62,058 nt of DNA from DATBLE01 sp046732255 (GTDB taxonomy: Bacteria > Actinomycetota > Thermoleophilia > Gaiellales > Gaiellaceae). The DNA is taken from positions 1 to 62,058 of the forward strand of contig JBKPMR010000012.1 in assembly GCA_046732255.1 (NCBI GenBank), in the 5' to 3' direction. Of the stretch, positions 1 to 8,004 are shown in pieces (positions within the stretch are counted from its first letter, which is position 1; every line of letters starts with the position of its first letter). Made by a program: the position numbers and the translations under genes. Under the pieces are notes generated by a model. That model had not been told where the DNA came from, ran no database searches, and was given only the letters and a program-made list of their open reading frames with translations.

Positions 1-723
1 GAGCAGGGGCTCCTCGACCGGATCGTCTCCGAGGTCGAGGGCGGTCGGCCTGCGCTGCGGCCTCATTCTCTGCGGATCGGCTTTGCCGCCGCCACGATCG
101 CGATGGTCGCCGCGCTCGCGGCGCTCGGCGGCGTCACCTACGCAGCCTCCGGCGTCCAGCATGCCGCCTTCGCGGTCAAACATGTTTTCGTCGCCAAGCA
201 GGTCGCGCCCCAGACGAAGACCCCCTCGCCGGACGTCCTCGGCGCGCTGCAGCCCGGGAAGACCTCGGCGGCCGACCAGTACCTGCCGCCCGGCGTAACC
301 CCCCTACAAGCCGCCACCAATTTCGCGCAGTACCTGATCAAGGCGAACCAGGACCTCCAGGCTGCCCTCAACTGCTCGGCGAGGACCGGCGGCGCCAGGG
401 TCGCCTGCCAAGCCCGGGTGCGGGCGCTGCAGGCGCTCGAGGCCCGGAACAGGACGAGCCTGGATGCGCTGATCGCCAAGCTCGGAACTCTCCCCGCCGA
501 CAAGCAGGCGCAGGCAGGCACGCTGATGGCGATCCATCTCCAGCAGGAGCAGAAGCTCGCCACCGCACAGGCGACCCGGCGGACGAACTGCGCCGGCGCC
601 GCATACAAGTCGGCTCACAAGGCGCAGTGTGCAAAGGCCAATCCCGTGAACGAAGCCGCCGAACGGCTGAAGCTGAGCGAGCTGGAGCTCGCGGAGCTCC
701 AAGTGCTGTTGGCGGGCTTGTGA
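1..723 (+). CDS. Membrane-anchored protein of unknown function, 5' end cut by the window
   Basis: The reading frame is open from base 1, so the true start lies upstream. The visible 240 residues are a short acidic cytoplasmic segment, one hydrophobic segment (about residues 27-50) and an extracytoplasmic Ala/Gln-rich helical domain. Four Cys residues in two pairs (near LNCSA/RVACQ and RTNCAG/KAQCAK) could form disulfides. The layout of a short N-terminal tail, one membrane span and a helical outer domain is common in small proteins next to ECF sigma genes, but no family motif is recognised. A hairpin follows the stop. Function unknown. Confidence 0.65.
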   Translation, partial: EQGLLDRIVSEVEGGRPALRPHSLRIGFAAATIAMVAALAALGGVTYAASGVQHAAFAVKHVFVAKQVAPQTKTPSPDVLGALQPGKTSAADQYLPPGVTPLQAATNFAQYLIKANQDLQAALNCSARTGGARVACQARVRALQALEARNRTSLDALIAKLGTLPADKQAQAGTLMAIHLQQEQKLATAQATRRTNCAGAAYKSAHKAQCAKANPVNEAAERLKLSELELAELQVLLAGL

Positions 724-796
724 GCTTGAGGCAAGATACGACGCGCCTGCCGTAAAGAGACACGTCCCCAGCGGGTCTCCCGGCAGTGCCGACATG

Positions 797-831
797 ATCG
801 GGGCCGGGAGCTGCGGCGTTCCGGCCCCGGT
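797..831. terminator. Bidirectional terminator-like hairpin
   Basis: A 9-bp perfect GC-rich stem (CGGGGCCGG / CCGGCCCCG), extendable by G-U and A-U pairs, lies between two convergent genes. There is no clear U-tract. Confidence 0.5.
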
Positions 832-837
832 CTCGAC

Positions 838-1503
838 CTAGGCTGACGCCGCGACGAAGCTTCCCGCCGCGCCTGAGATCAGCCGGATGCCGTCGTCCTG
901 ACGTAACCGGCCGCCCGCGAACGGGCGCCACACGCCGCCGGCCGCACTCGCGACCCGAACGCCGTCGAACGAATAGGTGAACGTGTTGGGCACGCCTGGC
1001 GTGCCCCCGTCCCAGTTCTCGGCGGTTGCCACCGGAGTGAGCCGGCCGCTGCTCGCCGGCAGGGAGATCGGGTCAGAGGCTGCACGGCCGTTGACCCAGA
1101 CCCGCCAGAGGTCGCGGCCGGCGGCGCACCTCAGGACCGCGACCCGCACCGGCTGTCCGGTCGGAACGGCGGCGGCAAGCTGGACGTAGGTGACCGGGAT
1201 CCCGGGCCGCGCATACTCGTAGTAGAGGTGGTTGCCGCTGCCACGGCTGCTGTTCAGGCCGACCTGGAGCCATTCGGCGCTGCCGTCCGGTGCCTCGTTC
1301 GGGCCGCCGACGCCGACCCAGGCGGCAACATGACCCTGCTGGACGACGGGAGCTTGTAGCGCGGTGATCGTCCCGGCGACCCCGAGCGCGCCTTTCGTCC
1401 CGACGAGTCCGCCGTAGCTGTAGCCGGTCGCACCGGCAGGGGCGACGATGAGCCATGCGGCGGCCAGCGCGGCGCCCAGCGCGCAGCCAAAACGGATCTG
1501 CAA
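838..1503 (-). CDS. Secreted beta-rich protein, possibly eqolisin (peptidase G1)-like
   Basis: 221 residues. A classic signal peptide is followed by an Ala-x-Ala type site near residue 25 (APAGATG). The mature part is rich in Gly, Val, aromatic residues and Trp, with strands typical of a concanavalin-like sandwich. AAWVGVGG and AEWLQVGLN resemble the WVGIDG and LQTG segments of glutamic peptidases, where the Gln of the second is catalytic. ATAENWDGG could be the Glu-bearing segment. The match is by eye and weak; a non-catalytic lectin-like protein is equally possible. It is monocistronic and converges with the gene ending at 723. Confidence 0.6.
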   Translation of the reverse strand: MQIRFGCALGAALAAAWLIVAPAGATGYSYGGLVGTKGALGVAGTITALQAPVVQQGHVAAWVGVGGPNEAPDGSAEWLQVGLNSSRGSGNHLYYEYARPGIPVTYVQLAAAVPTGQPVRVAVLRCAAGRDLWRVWVNGRAASDPISLPASSGRLTPVATAENWDGGTPGVPNTFTYSFDGVRVASAAGGVWRPFAGGRLRQDDGIRLISGAAGSFVAASA

Positions 1504-1585
1504 GTTGTGCTCCTGCTAGGGGGGAATCGGGGCCGCTGGGGGAACGGCCCGCTCTCTCATCATCCGGGTCCGGGCGGCCGCGTCG

Positions 1586-1603
1586 ATCCCTCGTTCGAGG
1601 GAT
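1586..1603 (-). terminator. Small hairpin after the GNAT-like gene
   Basis: A 7-bp perfect stem (ATCCCTC / GAGGGAT) with a 4-base loop lies 7 bases beyond the stop of the minus-strand gene ending at 1610. No U-run, so only a weak terminator call. Confidence 0.35.
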
Positions 1604-1609
1604 GCTCCG

Positions 1610-2224
1610 CTACGGCCTCTGCGGCACCGGGGCGGGCGTGAGCGCTTCCTTGAGGGCTCGGAAAACGCGCGCCGGCATTCCCTCGTGCACCGGGATCAGC
1701 CCGCCGAGCTCGAGCCGAGCAAGCTCGACCCGGCCTTGCACGCGGACGGTCCGGAACCCGAAGTCGGCCAGGAAGTCCGCCGGGAACACGGTCCGGTGGA
1801 CGAGGAAGCGCTCGTACGTCGACTCACCCTCCGGGTAGCGGTACGCGAACGCCTCGAGCGCCTTCGCGCCGCGATCCTTCGAGTCGCCGATCGCGGCGAG
1901 GAAGAGCGACTGCATCACCCAGGGCGACGCCGCGTCGACGACGTAGGCGCACGTGACGAGCACGGCCTCGGACGAGGGCGGACCGGCGGGCAGAGCAGCT
2001 GCGCGGGGAAAGAGCCCGGACGGCCCGTACTGCATCGATCCCAGCAGGCGACCGTCGGCGTCGTAGTAGACGGTGCCCCAGGCTCCCCAGTCCTCCTCGG
2101 CCTTGGCGATCCAGCGGCGCTTGTCCACACCGCGCGCCCGCGACTGCCACCAGACGCACTCGTGGCAGACGGACGGGGCCGTCTCCAGCGTCGCGCCCGT
2201 CAGCCCGGCGACGCGCGGGGCCAT
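1610..2224 (-). CDS. GNAT-fold family protein
   Basis: 204 residues. The start is the ATG at 2224, whose A is shared with the TGA stop of the upstream Asp23-like gene, indicating translational coupling. The frame is open further upstream, but that extension only mirrors the neighbouring gene. An N-terminal CHECVWWQ segment is followed by a strand/helix pattern (GTVYYDADGRLLGSMQYGP, then VLVTCAYV and a helix) like acetyltransferase-fold proteins of actinobacteria. The acetyl-CoA-binding R/QxxGxG/A loop is not clear, so catalytic activity is uncertain. It is the last gene of the 4-gene run 3369-1610. Confidence 0.7.
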   Translation of the reverse strand: MAPRVAGLTGATLETAPSVCHECVWWQSRARGVDKRRWIAKAEEDWGAWGTVYYDADGRLLGSMQYGPSGLFPRAAALPAGPPSSEAVLVTCAYVVDAASPWVMQSLFLAAIGDSKDRGAKALEAFAYRYPEGESTYERFLVHRTVFPADFLADFGFRTVRVQGRVELARLELGGLIPVHEGMPARVFRALKEALTPAPVPQRP

Positions 2225-2532
2225 CAGGCGCGAACGGGCCCGACTTCGTCGACGACGACGTCGACCCGAGCCGGCTCGAGGTCGGCCATGCGGCCGAGGT
2301 ACTCCGCCACTCGCGCCTGCACCTCCGAGCCCACCGGCGCAAAGGCCGTCCCCCACTCCAGGACGACGTGCAGCTCGACCGAGACGCGGCCGTCGTCCCC
2401 TGTCGTGATCCGTACCGGCCGGTGTCGCGGGAGGTGGCTCTCGACGAGCCCACGCACCCCTTCGACCTCGAGCGCGGCGTCGGCCGCGTAGCGCGCCAGG
2501 ACGTCGGCCGAGATGCTCGCGTGACCCTCCAC
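2224..2532 (-). CDS. Asp23/Gls24 family protein
   Basis: 102 residues, GTG start. The sequence has the Asp23/Gls24 pattern: an N-terminal helix (ISADVLARYAADAALEVEGV), then strands with VSVELHVVLEWG, then a V-x-V-x-V-x-x-V segment (PARVDVVVDEV). Members of the family are small proteins linked to cell-envelope homeostasis or alkaline-stress response. The gene lies directly after the metallophosphoesterase gene with no gap and overlaps the next start by one base, so the three are probably one transcript. Confidence 0.75.
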   Translation of the reverse strand: MEGHASISADVLARYAADAALEVEGVRGLVESHLPRHRPVRITTGDDGRVSVELHVVLEWGTAFAPVGSEVQARVAEYLGRMADLEPARVDVVVDEVGPVRA

Positions 2533-3369
2533 TCAGGCCGATTCTAGGAGGAGTTCCGTCGCCTCCGGCCGCGCGAAGAAGCGAAACGGGACGAAAGTCG
2601 TTCCCAGCCCGGACGACACGTGGAGCACCGCTCCGGCCCGGTGGTAGAGGCCGCGATTGTACGGGGCGCGCGGGTGGGCGATGCGCACCTTGCCCCGGCC
2701 ATAGGGAATGCAGATCTGGCCGTCGTGCGTGTGCCCGGAGAGGACGAGGTCGAATGACCCCTCGGGCAGGACGTCGACGACGCGTGGGAAGTGGCAGAGG
2801 AGAATGCGCAGGTCGGCGTCCGGCTCGACGAGCTCCCACGGCCGCGCCTCGCGGCGCATGTAGGCGCGGGGGTCGACGCCCACCACTTGGACGCGCCGTC
2901 CGCGGAGCTCGAGCGTCACGGACTCGTCGGAGAGCAACGTGCCGCGCCCGAGGTCGACCTCGCCGACGGGTTTGGAGAACGGGTCGCGGCTGTCGGCGTA
3001 GTCGTGGTTGCCGAGGACGGCGTAGACGGCCGGCAGATGGTTGATGAGCTCTCTCAACCGCGCGGCCCCGGCGGGCCGCGCCAGCAGGTCGCCTGTGATC
3101 AAGACGAGATCCGGCCGACGACCAGCCACCCAGTCGGCAGCCCGGTCAGCGGCCACGGACCCCGGCGACGGGATCCCGAGGTGGAAGTCCGAGAGGTGCG
3201 CAATCCGCAGACCGGCGAGCTCCTCCGGTAGCCCGGGCAGACCGACCGGGAGCTCCTCGAGCCGTACCCAGGCCGCCTCGTAGAGACCCCAGGCGAGGCC
3301 GGCAGTCGCGACTCCCGCGACGGCGGCGAGCCCGGTGCGGAAAGACTCGCGTCGTGGGACAGGATTCAT
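2533..3369 (-). CDS. Membrane-anchored metallophosphoesterase (YaeI-like)
   Basis: 278 residues. An N-terminal uncleaved hydrophobic anchor (about residues 11-27) precedes a calcineurin-like phosphoesterase domain with all metal motifs: LSDFHLG (DxH), ITGDLL (GD), LGNHDY (GNHD), LLCHFP and LSGHTHDGQ (GHxH). Proteins of this type act on lipid pyrophosphates or UDP-sugar lipids; the substrate here is unknown. The only plausible start in frame is the ATG at 3369, which lies inside a palindromic repeat (3356-3377). No ATG, GTG or TTG follows before the membrane anchor. The gene follows the succinate dehydrogenase operon by 20 bases. Confidence 0.85.
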   Translation of the reverse strand: MNPVPRRESFRTGLAAVAGVATAGLAWGLYEAAWVRLEELPVGLPGLPEELAGLRIAHLSDFHLGIPSPGSVAADRAADWVAGRRPDLVLITGDLLARPAGAARLRELINHLPAVYAVLGNHDYADSRDPFSKPVGEVDLGRGTLLSDESVTLELRGRRVQVVGVDPRAYMRREARPWELVEPDADLRILLCHFPRVVDVLPEGSFDLVLSGHTHDGQICIPYGRGKVRIAHPRAPYNRGLYHRAGAVLHVSSGLGTTFVPFRFFARPEATELLLESA

Positions 3370-3377
3370 CCTGTCCC
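3356..3377. repeat. Intergenic palindrome, GGGACAGG type, carrying a start codon
   Basis: Perfect inverted repeat with 10-bp arms (GGGACAGGAT / ATCCTGTCCC) and a 2-base centre. On the minus strand the ATG of the metallophosphoesterase lies at its centre. The same core with longer arms occurs at 15158-15187, and related cores at 37726-37781 and 42849-42868. Confidence 0.85.
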
Positions 3378-3389
3378 CGACACCGTTTT

Positions 3390-4274
3390 TCAGACGCTCA
3401 GCTTCTCGACGACGGGGTCGACCGAGACGACGTGCCGCTTGAACTTCAGCTCCGACTCGGCGAGCCCGGCGGCGACGCCGACGAGCTGCGAGAGGTGGAT
3501 GATCGGCATGCCGTACGTCCTGCCGGTGGCCGCCTCGAGCTTCTGCTGCCACGCGTCGAGCGATAGGTGGCAGAGGGGGCAAGGCGTGACCATCGCGTCG
3601 GCGCCCGCCTCCATCGCCTGCTCGATCGGCTGGATCAGCTCGCCGAGCGCGGTCTCCTCGCGCGCCTGGATGATCGGGAAGCCGCAACACTTGATCTTCG
3701 CCGGGTAGTCGACGGGCTCGCCGCCGCACGCGCTGATGATCCGCTCCAGCGACCACGGCCGGTCCGGATCCTCGAAGCCAAGGATCTTCGACGGACGGAG
3801 GATCTGACAGCCGTAGAAGGGCGCGATCTTCAGGCCCTTCAGGCCCTTGTGCGCGACCTGCTTGAGCAGCTCGAAGCCCTCCCCCTCGGCGATCAGCCAG
3901 AGGAAGTGCTTGACCTCGATCCCGCCCGAGTACGGCGGCACGCCGACCCGCTCGAGGTTCTCGTTCACCCGTGCGCGGAGGGTGTCGTCGTTCTTGAGCT
4001 GCCAGTTCGCCTGCCGCAGGTTGAGCGTGCAGACGTTGCAGATCGTCATCAGCGTGTCCGTTCCGGTCGCCTCGCCGTAGGCGAGGATGCGCGCGTTCAG
4101 GTGGAGGTAGTAGTCGGGCTCCGCCTCGTGGATGTCGCCGGCGCCGCAGCAGGTGACCGACTCGAGCTCGTCGAGCTCGATCCCCAGCTTCGGCGCAAGC
4201 GCCTGCGTGGAGGTGTCGAGCTCCTTGGCGGACAGTGACGCGAGGCAGCCCTTGTAGTAGGCGACCTTGGGCAT
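3390..4274 (-). CDS. Succinate dehydrogenase CCG-domain subunit (HdrB/SdhE-type)
   Basis: 294 residues. Two cysteine-rich CCG repeats are complete: C10, C42-C43, C79-x2-C82 and C156, C196-C197, C232-x2-C235. Such domains bind unusual [4Fe-4S] clusters in heterodisulfide reductase subunit B and in non-classical (type E) succinate dehydrogenases, where this subunit takes the place of the heme-bearing membrane anchor. The ATG shares its A with the sdhB stop, and the operon order is sdhA, lipoprotein, sdhB, this gene. It probably passes electrons from SdhB towards quinone at the membrane. The family is clear; the electron acceptor is inferred. Confidence 0.9.
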   Translation of the reverse strand: MPKVAYYKGCLASLSAKELDTSTQALAPKLGIELDELESVTCCGAGDIHEAEPDYYLHLNARILAYGEATGTDTLMTICNVCTLNLRQANWQLKNDDTLRARVNENLERVGVPPYSGGIEVKHFLWLIAEGEGFELLKQVAHKGLKGLKIAPFYGCQILRPSKILGFEDPDRPWSLERIISACGGEPVDYPAKIKCCGFPIIQAREETALGELIQPIEQAMEAGADAMVTPCPLCHLSLDAWQQKLEAATGRTYGMPIIHLSQLVGVAAGLAESELKFKRHVVSVDPVVEKLSV

Positions 4275-5368
4275 CAGTCGCCGCCCTCGGCAGGAAGCTC
4301 CGGCTGCTTTTCAGGGGCGATGCGGCTCGCCGGACCGGTGGCGGGCTCGCCGTGGCCTTCCGCGAACTCGATGTAGGCGATCGCCTTCTCGCCCTGCACG
4401 ATCCCGGCCGCCCCGTCACGCCCCTGCTCCTTGACGAGGGTGTAGAGCGCCCGAGCCTGGTCGACGTTCTCGGCGACGTGCGGCGGGAACGGGATCGGCA
4501 CCTTGCCGCGCCTGGCCAGGCTCATCGCGAACTTCGTCTGCTTGATCGACGAGACGACGCCTTGGGTCTTCGGCACGAGCTCCGTCTCGCGAAGCCAGCC
4601 GGTCGTCTTCGCCGAGGTGACGAACCACTTCGCGTGCTTGGCGCCCATGTCGTGGTCGATGCCGTGCTTGACCGACTCGGCGCCGAGCTTGGCGATCGCG
4701 TCGCGCGGATCGACGCCCTTCGGGCAGCGCTCGGTGCAGAAGTAGCAGCGCGTGCAGTCCCAGATGCCGTGCTCGTCGTTGTAGGCCTGGAGGCGCTCGA
4801 CAGTGGCCTGGTCGCGCGCGTCGCCGACGAACCGCATCCCCTTCGCGAGCGCCGCGGGGCCGAGGAACTCGGGATCGGACTCCATCGAGTTGCACTCGGA
4901 CACGCAGCACCCACAGTTGATGCACAGCGCCTCCTTGTGGATCGCCTCGGCGTCGTGCGGGGAGACGTGGAACTCCTTCTCCTCGGGCGCCTCGAGGTAG
5001 CCGGGCTGGAGCCACGGCTTCATCGCACGCATCTTCTGCCAGAACGGCCCCATGTCGACCACGAGGTCCTTCACGATCGGCAGGTTCCCCATGGCCGAGA
5101 TCACCGGCACGTGCCTGGCCTCGACGATCGGCAGCATCCGCTCCTTACAGGCGAGCACGGCCCGTCCGTCCATACGCATGCCACACGACCCGCAGATCAT
5201 CATCCGGCAGCTCTTGCGGTAGGAGAGCGTCCCGTCGACCTGGTCCTTGACGATGTCGAGGACGTCGAGCAGGCAGGCCCACTCGGGCGCCTCCACCTGG
5301 TAGTCCTTCAGCGCCCGCTCGCCGGTCTCGGCGTCGTAGCGCCAGATCTTGAGGGAGACGTCCATCAT
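4274..5368 (-). CDS. sdhB: Succinate dehydrogenase iron-sulfur subunit
   Basis: 364 residues, longer than the usual 230-260. A plant-type ferredoxin domain has [2Fe-2S] ligands C54, C59, C62 and C74. The C-terminal ferredoxin domain has CINCGCCVSEC (C149, C152, C155, C159) and CTRCYFCTERCPKG (C205, C208, C211, C215). The fourth Cys in the second motif suggests a [4Fe-4S] cluster where classical SdhB has [3Fe-4S], as in type E enzymes. A roughly 100-residue C-terminal extension, partly charged, is unexplained. The ATG overlaps the lipoprotein stop as ATGA. Confidence 0.93.
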   Translation of the reverse strand: MMDVSLKIWRYDAETGERALKDYQVEAPEWACLLDVLDIVKDQVDGTLSYRKSCRMMICGSCGMRMDGRAVLACKERMLPIVEARHVPVISAMGNLPIVKDLVVDMGPFWQKMRAMKPWLQPGYLEAPEEKEFHVSPHDAEAIHKEALCINCGCCVSECNSMESDPEFLGPAALAKGMRFVGDARDQATVERLQAYNDEHGIWDCTRCYFCTERCPKGVDPRDAIAKLGAESVKHGIDHDMGAKHAKWFVTSAKTTGWLRETELVPKTQGVVSSIKQTKFAMSLARRGKVPIPFPPHVAENVDQARALYTLVKEQGRDGAAGIVQGEKAIAYIEFAEGHGEPATGPASRIAPEKQPELPAEGGD

Positions 5369-6273
5369 CCTCCTGTCGTCAGGCTCGAGATATCGGTCAC
5401 CTGGTCGTCCGGCGGCAGCGTGATCTCGACCGGCGTGCCGAAGTCGTAGAACCGCTCCGAGGTGACGACGTTCACCGTCTCGCCCTGGATGGTCTCGGTC
5501 AGCGCCGTCCGCACCTGCCTGACCAGGCCGTCCTTGCCGACCCAGACGTGCATCGGGAACGAGCTCACGTGCGCCGCCTTCTTGAGCGCATCCACCGCCT
5601 TCCGCATCGCGTCGCGGTTCTCGGCCGGAACCAGGTCCGGGTACTTGTCGATGTCCACTGTGGCGCGATAGTGGGTGGTCGCCACGCCGTCGATCGTTTC
5701 GGTGCCGACAGTGGTGACGTCGCCGCTCGCCGCACGCAGCCAGTCGACCATCTGCGTCGGGTCGTTGGCGAACTGCGTGAACTGGGAGATGTCGATTCCT
5801 GCCCGCTTGCCGACCGCGTTGAGGTCCATCTTGATCCAGGGCTTCCCGCCGGGAAGCAGCCTCGTCAGCACCGGCAGCTTCATGTAGACGATCGCGCGCC
5901 CATCAGCGAAGTCCCCGACCTCCTCACCGACCCAGTCACTCGGGCTCCCCAGCGCCGCGGCGCCGGCGCCGAGCCCGGTCGCGAACTTCGACATGTCGAG
6001 ACGGATGTCCATGCGGTGATTCGTGTTGTCGAGGGCGCCGTCGGCGGTCATGTCGAGCCGTCCGCCCGGCAGCTTCGAGGACAGCATCGTCACCGAGAAC
6101 TCGGTCTTCATGCTCGGCGTCCCGGTCGACTTGGTCGCCGCCGACGCGAGGAAGCGCGCCGAATTCGGCGCAGGTGGGGCCGAGCTCTCAGACGCGCTCG
6201 AGCTCCCGCAACCGACCGCCGCGACCACAAGGGTCGCAGCGAGCGCCCCACCGGCCAGAAACCGCCGGTTCAT
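5365..6273 (-). CDS. LppX/LprG-like lipoprotein inside the succinate dehydrogenase operon
   Basis: 302 residues from the ATG at 6273. An ATG 30 bases upstream would add residues that overlap sdhA and spoil the signal peptide. The N-terminus is a lipoprotein signal (MNRRFLAGG, hydrophobic core, AVGC with lipidated C22) and a Ser/Ala/Pro linker. The rest has the LolA/LppX-like pattern of long beta strands (MHVWVGKDGLVRQVR, YRATVDIDKYPDL, ERFYDFGTPVEITLP). This fold forms a hydrophobic cavity that carries lipids outside the membrane. The gene starts 3 bases after sdhA and overlaps sdhB by 4, so it is made together with the dehydrogenase. Confidence 0.85.
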   Translation of the reverse strand: MNRRFLAGGALAATLVVAAVGCGSSSASESSAPPAPNSARFLASAATKSTGTPSMKTEFSVTMLSSKLPGGRLDMTADGALDNTNHRMDIRLDMSKFATGLGAGAAALGSPSDWVGEEVGDFADGRAIVYMKLPVLTRLLPGGKPWIKMDLNAVGKRAGIDISQFTQFANDPTQMVDWLRAASGDVTTVGTETIDGVATTHYRATVDIDKYPDLVPAENRDAMRKAVDALKKAAHVSSFPMHVWVGKDGLVRQVRTALTETIQGETVNVVTSERFYDFGTPVEITLPPDDQVTDISSLTTGG

Positions 6274-6275
6274 GA

Positions 6276-7958
6276 CTAGTACGTCCGCTCCTGCGGCTGC
6301 CACTTGGTCACCGTCACCGGTTTCCAGTCGAGGACCGGGTGGTCGGCGATCCAGCGGACGACCGTGTGCTTCATGTAGTTCGCATCATCGCGGTCGGGGT
6401 AGTCGTACGGCCTCGCATGCGCGCCGCGGCTCTCTTTGCGGGCAAGTCCGGACACGATCATGCAATCGGCAAGCTCGAGCAGGAACCCAAGCTCGAGCGC
6501 CTGCGTCAGGTCGCTGTTGAAGACGTCCCCCTTGTCCTCGACGACCACCCGCTCGAACCGCTCGCGCAGGCCGGCGACGATCTCCTGCTGCTGGAGCATC
6601 TGCTCCTCGCGCCGGAAGACGCCGAAGTTCTCGTGCATCGTCTGGCCGAGCTCCTCGCGGATCTTCCACGGCCGCTCGCCCTCGGTGCGGTCGAGCAGCT
6701 CCCTAAGCTCCCGCTCGGTGTCGGAGACGACGCCCTCCGGCACGGTGACGGTCGTGTTCGCAAGCGCCCACTCGGCCGCGTGGCGGCCGGCCCGCTTGCC
6801 GTAGGTGATCGTCTCCATCAGCGCGTTGCCGCCGAGCCGGTTTGCACCGTGGACCGAGACGCAGGCGCACTCGCCGGCAGCGTAGAGCCCCTCGAGCTCG
6901 GTGCGGCCCCAGACGTCCGTGTCGACACCGCCCATGTGGTAGTGGGCACCCGGTCGGACCGGGATCGGGTCGTGGATCGGGTCGATCCCGACGAAGGTCA
7001 TCGAGAGCTCGCGCGTGCCGTGCAGCCGTTCGACGATCTTCTCCGCGCCGAGGTGGCGGAGATCGAGCAGGACGTTGCCGTCGACGCCGCGGCCCTCGTC
7101 GATCTCCGTCTGCTCGGCGCGTGAGATGACGTCGCGGGAGGCCAGCTCCATCGCGTTCGGGGCGTAGTCCTTCAGGAACCGCTCGCCCTCGGAGTTGAGC
7201 AGGTAGGCGCCCTCGCCGCGGCAGCCCTCGGTGATCAGCACGCCGGAGGGTGCGAGCGTGGTCGGGTGGAACTGCATCATCTCCATGTCCTTCAGCGGCA
7301 CGCCCGCGCGGAGCGCCATCGTCATCCCGTCGCCGGTACAGGCATAGGCGTTCGTCGTCCCGACGTACAGGCGGCCTGCCCCGCCCGTCGCCAGGATCAC
7401 CGTCTTCGCGCCGATCGTCTTCAGCCCGCCGTTGAGGAGATCCCAACAGATCACGCCCTGGCAGCGGCCTTCCTCGACGACGAGCTTCCAGGCGAAGTAC
7501 TCCTCGAGGACGAGGACGTCGCGCTTCATCATCTGCTCGTAGAGCACCTGGATCAGCACGTGGCCGGTGATGTCGGCCGCGTACGCGGTGCGCGGCTCGC
7601 CGGCGGCGCCGAACGGACGCTGCGCGATCTTTCCTTCCGGCGTACGCGAGAAGACCGCGCCCCAGTTCTCGAGCTGGTAGACGTCGTCCGGCGCCTCGTC
7701 GCAGAGCACCTGGATCGCATCCTGGTCGCCGAGGTAGTCGGAGCCCTTGACGGTGTCGAAGGCGTGCTTCTCGGGGTCGTCCTCGGACGCATTCCCGAGC
7801 GCTGCGTTGATCCCGCCCTCGGCCGCGCCGGAGTGGCTCCGGACGGGGTGGATCTTGGAGATGACGGCGACGTCCGCGCCAACGTCGAACGCCTCGATCG
7901 CGGCGCGCATGCCGGCGCAGCCGGCGCCGACGACGACCACGTCGTACTTCGCGTCCAC
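6276..7958 (-). CDS. sdhA: Succinate dehydrogenase flavoprotein subunit
   Basis: 560 residues, GTG start. The N-terminal dinucleotide fold (VVVGAGCAGMRAA) is followed by SHSGAAEGGINAA, whose His is the usual covalent FAD site. Active-site segments are QFHPTTL, TEGCRGEGAYLLN, GAHYHMGGV and GECACVSVHGANRLGGNAL. The length and C-terminal helical domain (SRGAHARPDYP-like region) are normal. It oxidises succinate to fumarate at the cytoplasmic face and opens the operon. No SdhC/SdhD anchor gene is present nearby. Confidence 0.95.
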   Translation of the reverse strand: MDAKYDVVVVGAGCAGMRAAIEAFDVGADVAVISKIHPVRSHSGAAEGGINAALGNASEDDPEKHAFDTVKGSDYLGDQDAIQVLCDEAPDDVYQLENWGAVFSRTPEGKIAQRPFGAAGEPRTAYAADITGHVLIQVLYEQMMKRDVLVLEEYFAWKLVVEEGRCQGVICWDLLNGGLKTIGAKTVILATGGAGRLYVGTTNAYACTGDGMTMALRAGVPLKDMEMMQFHPTTLAPSGVLITEGCRGEGAYLLNSEGERFLKDYAPNAMELASRDVISRAEQTEIDEGRGVDGNVLLDLRHLGAEKIVERLHGTRELSMTFVGIDPIHDPIPVRPGAHYHMGGVDTDVWGRTELEGLYAAGECACVSVHGANRLGGNALMETITYGKRAGRHAAEWALANTTVTVPEGVVSDTERELRELLDRTEGERPWKIREELGQTMHENFGVFRREEQMLQQQEIVAGLRERFERVVVEDKGDVFNSDLTQALELGFLLELADCMIVSGLARKESRGAHARPYDYPDRDDANYMKHTVVRWIADHPVLDWKPVTVTKWQPQERTY

Positions 7959-8004
7959 GTCTGAGGACGCTATCGAAACGCCGATGTGCGCCGCGCCGGC
8001 TCCG

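Noticed and set aside
83..298. Short overlapping frame in the first gene
   Set aside because: Pro/Ser/Arg-rich shadow of the frame open from base 1.
4235..5449. A 404-codon plus-strand open frame opposite sdhB
   Set aside because: It is the antisense mirror of a well-supported gene; its sequence is Arg/Leu/Val-biased with no motifs, as expected from high-GC antisense frames.
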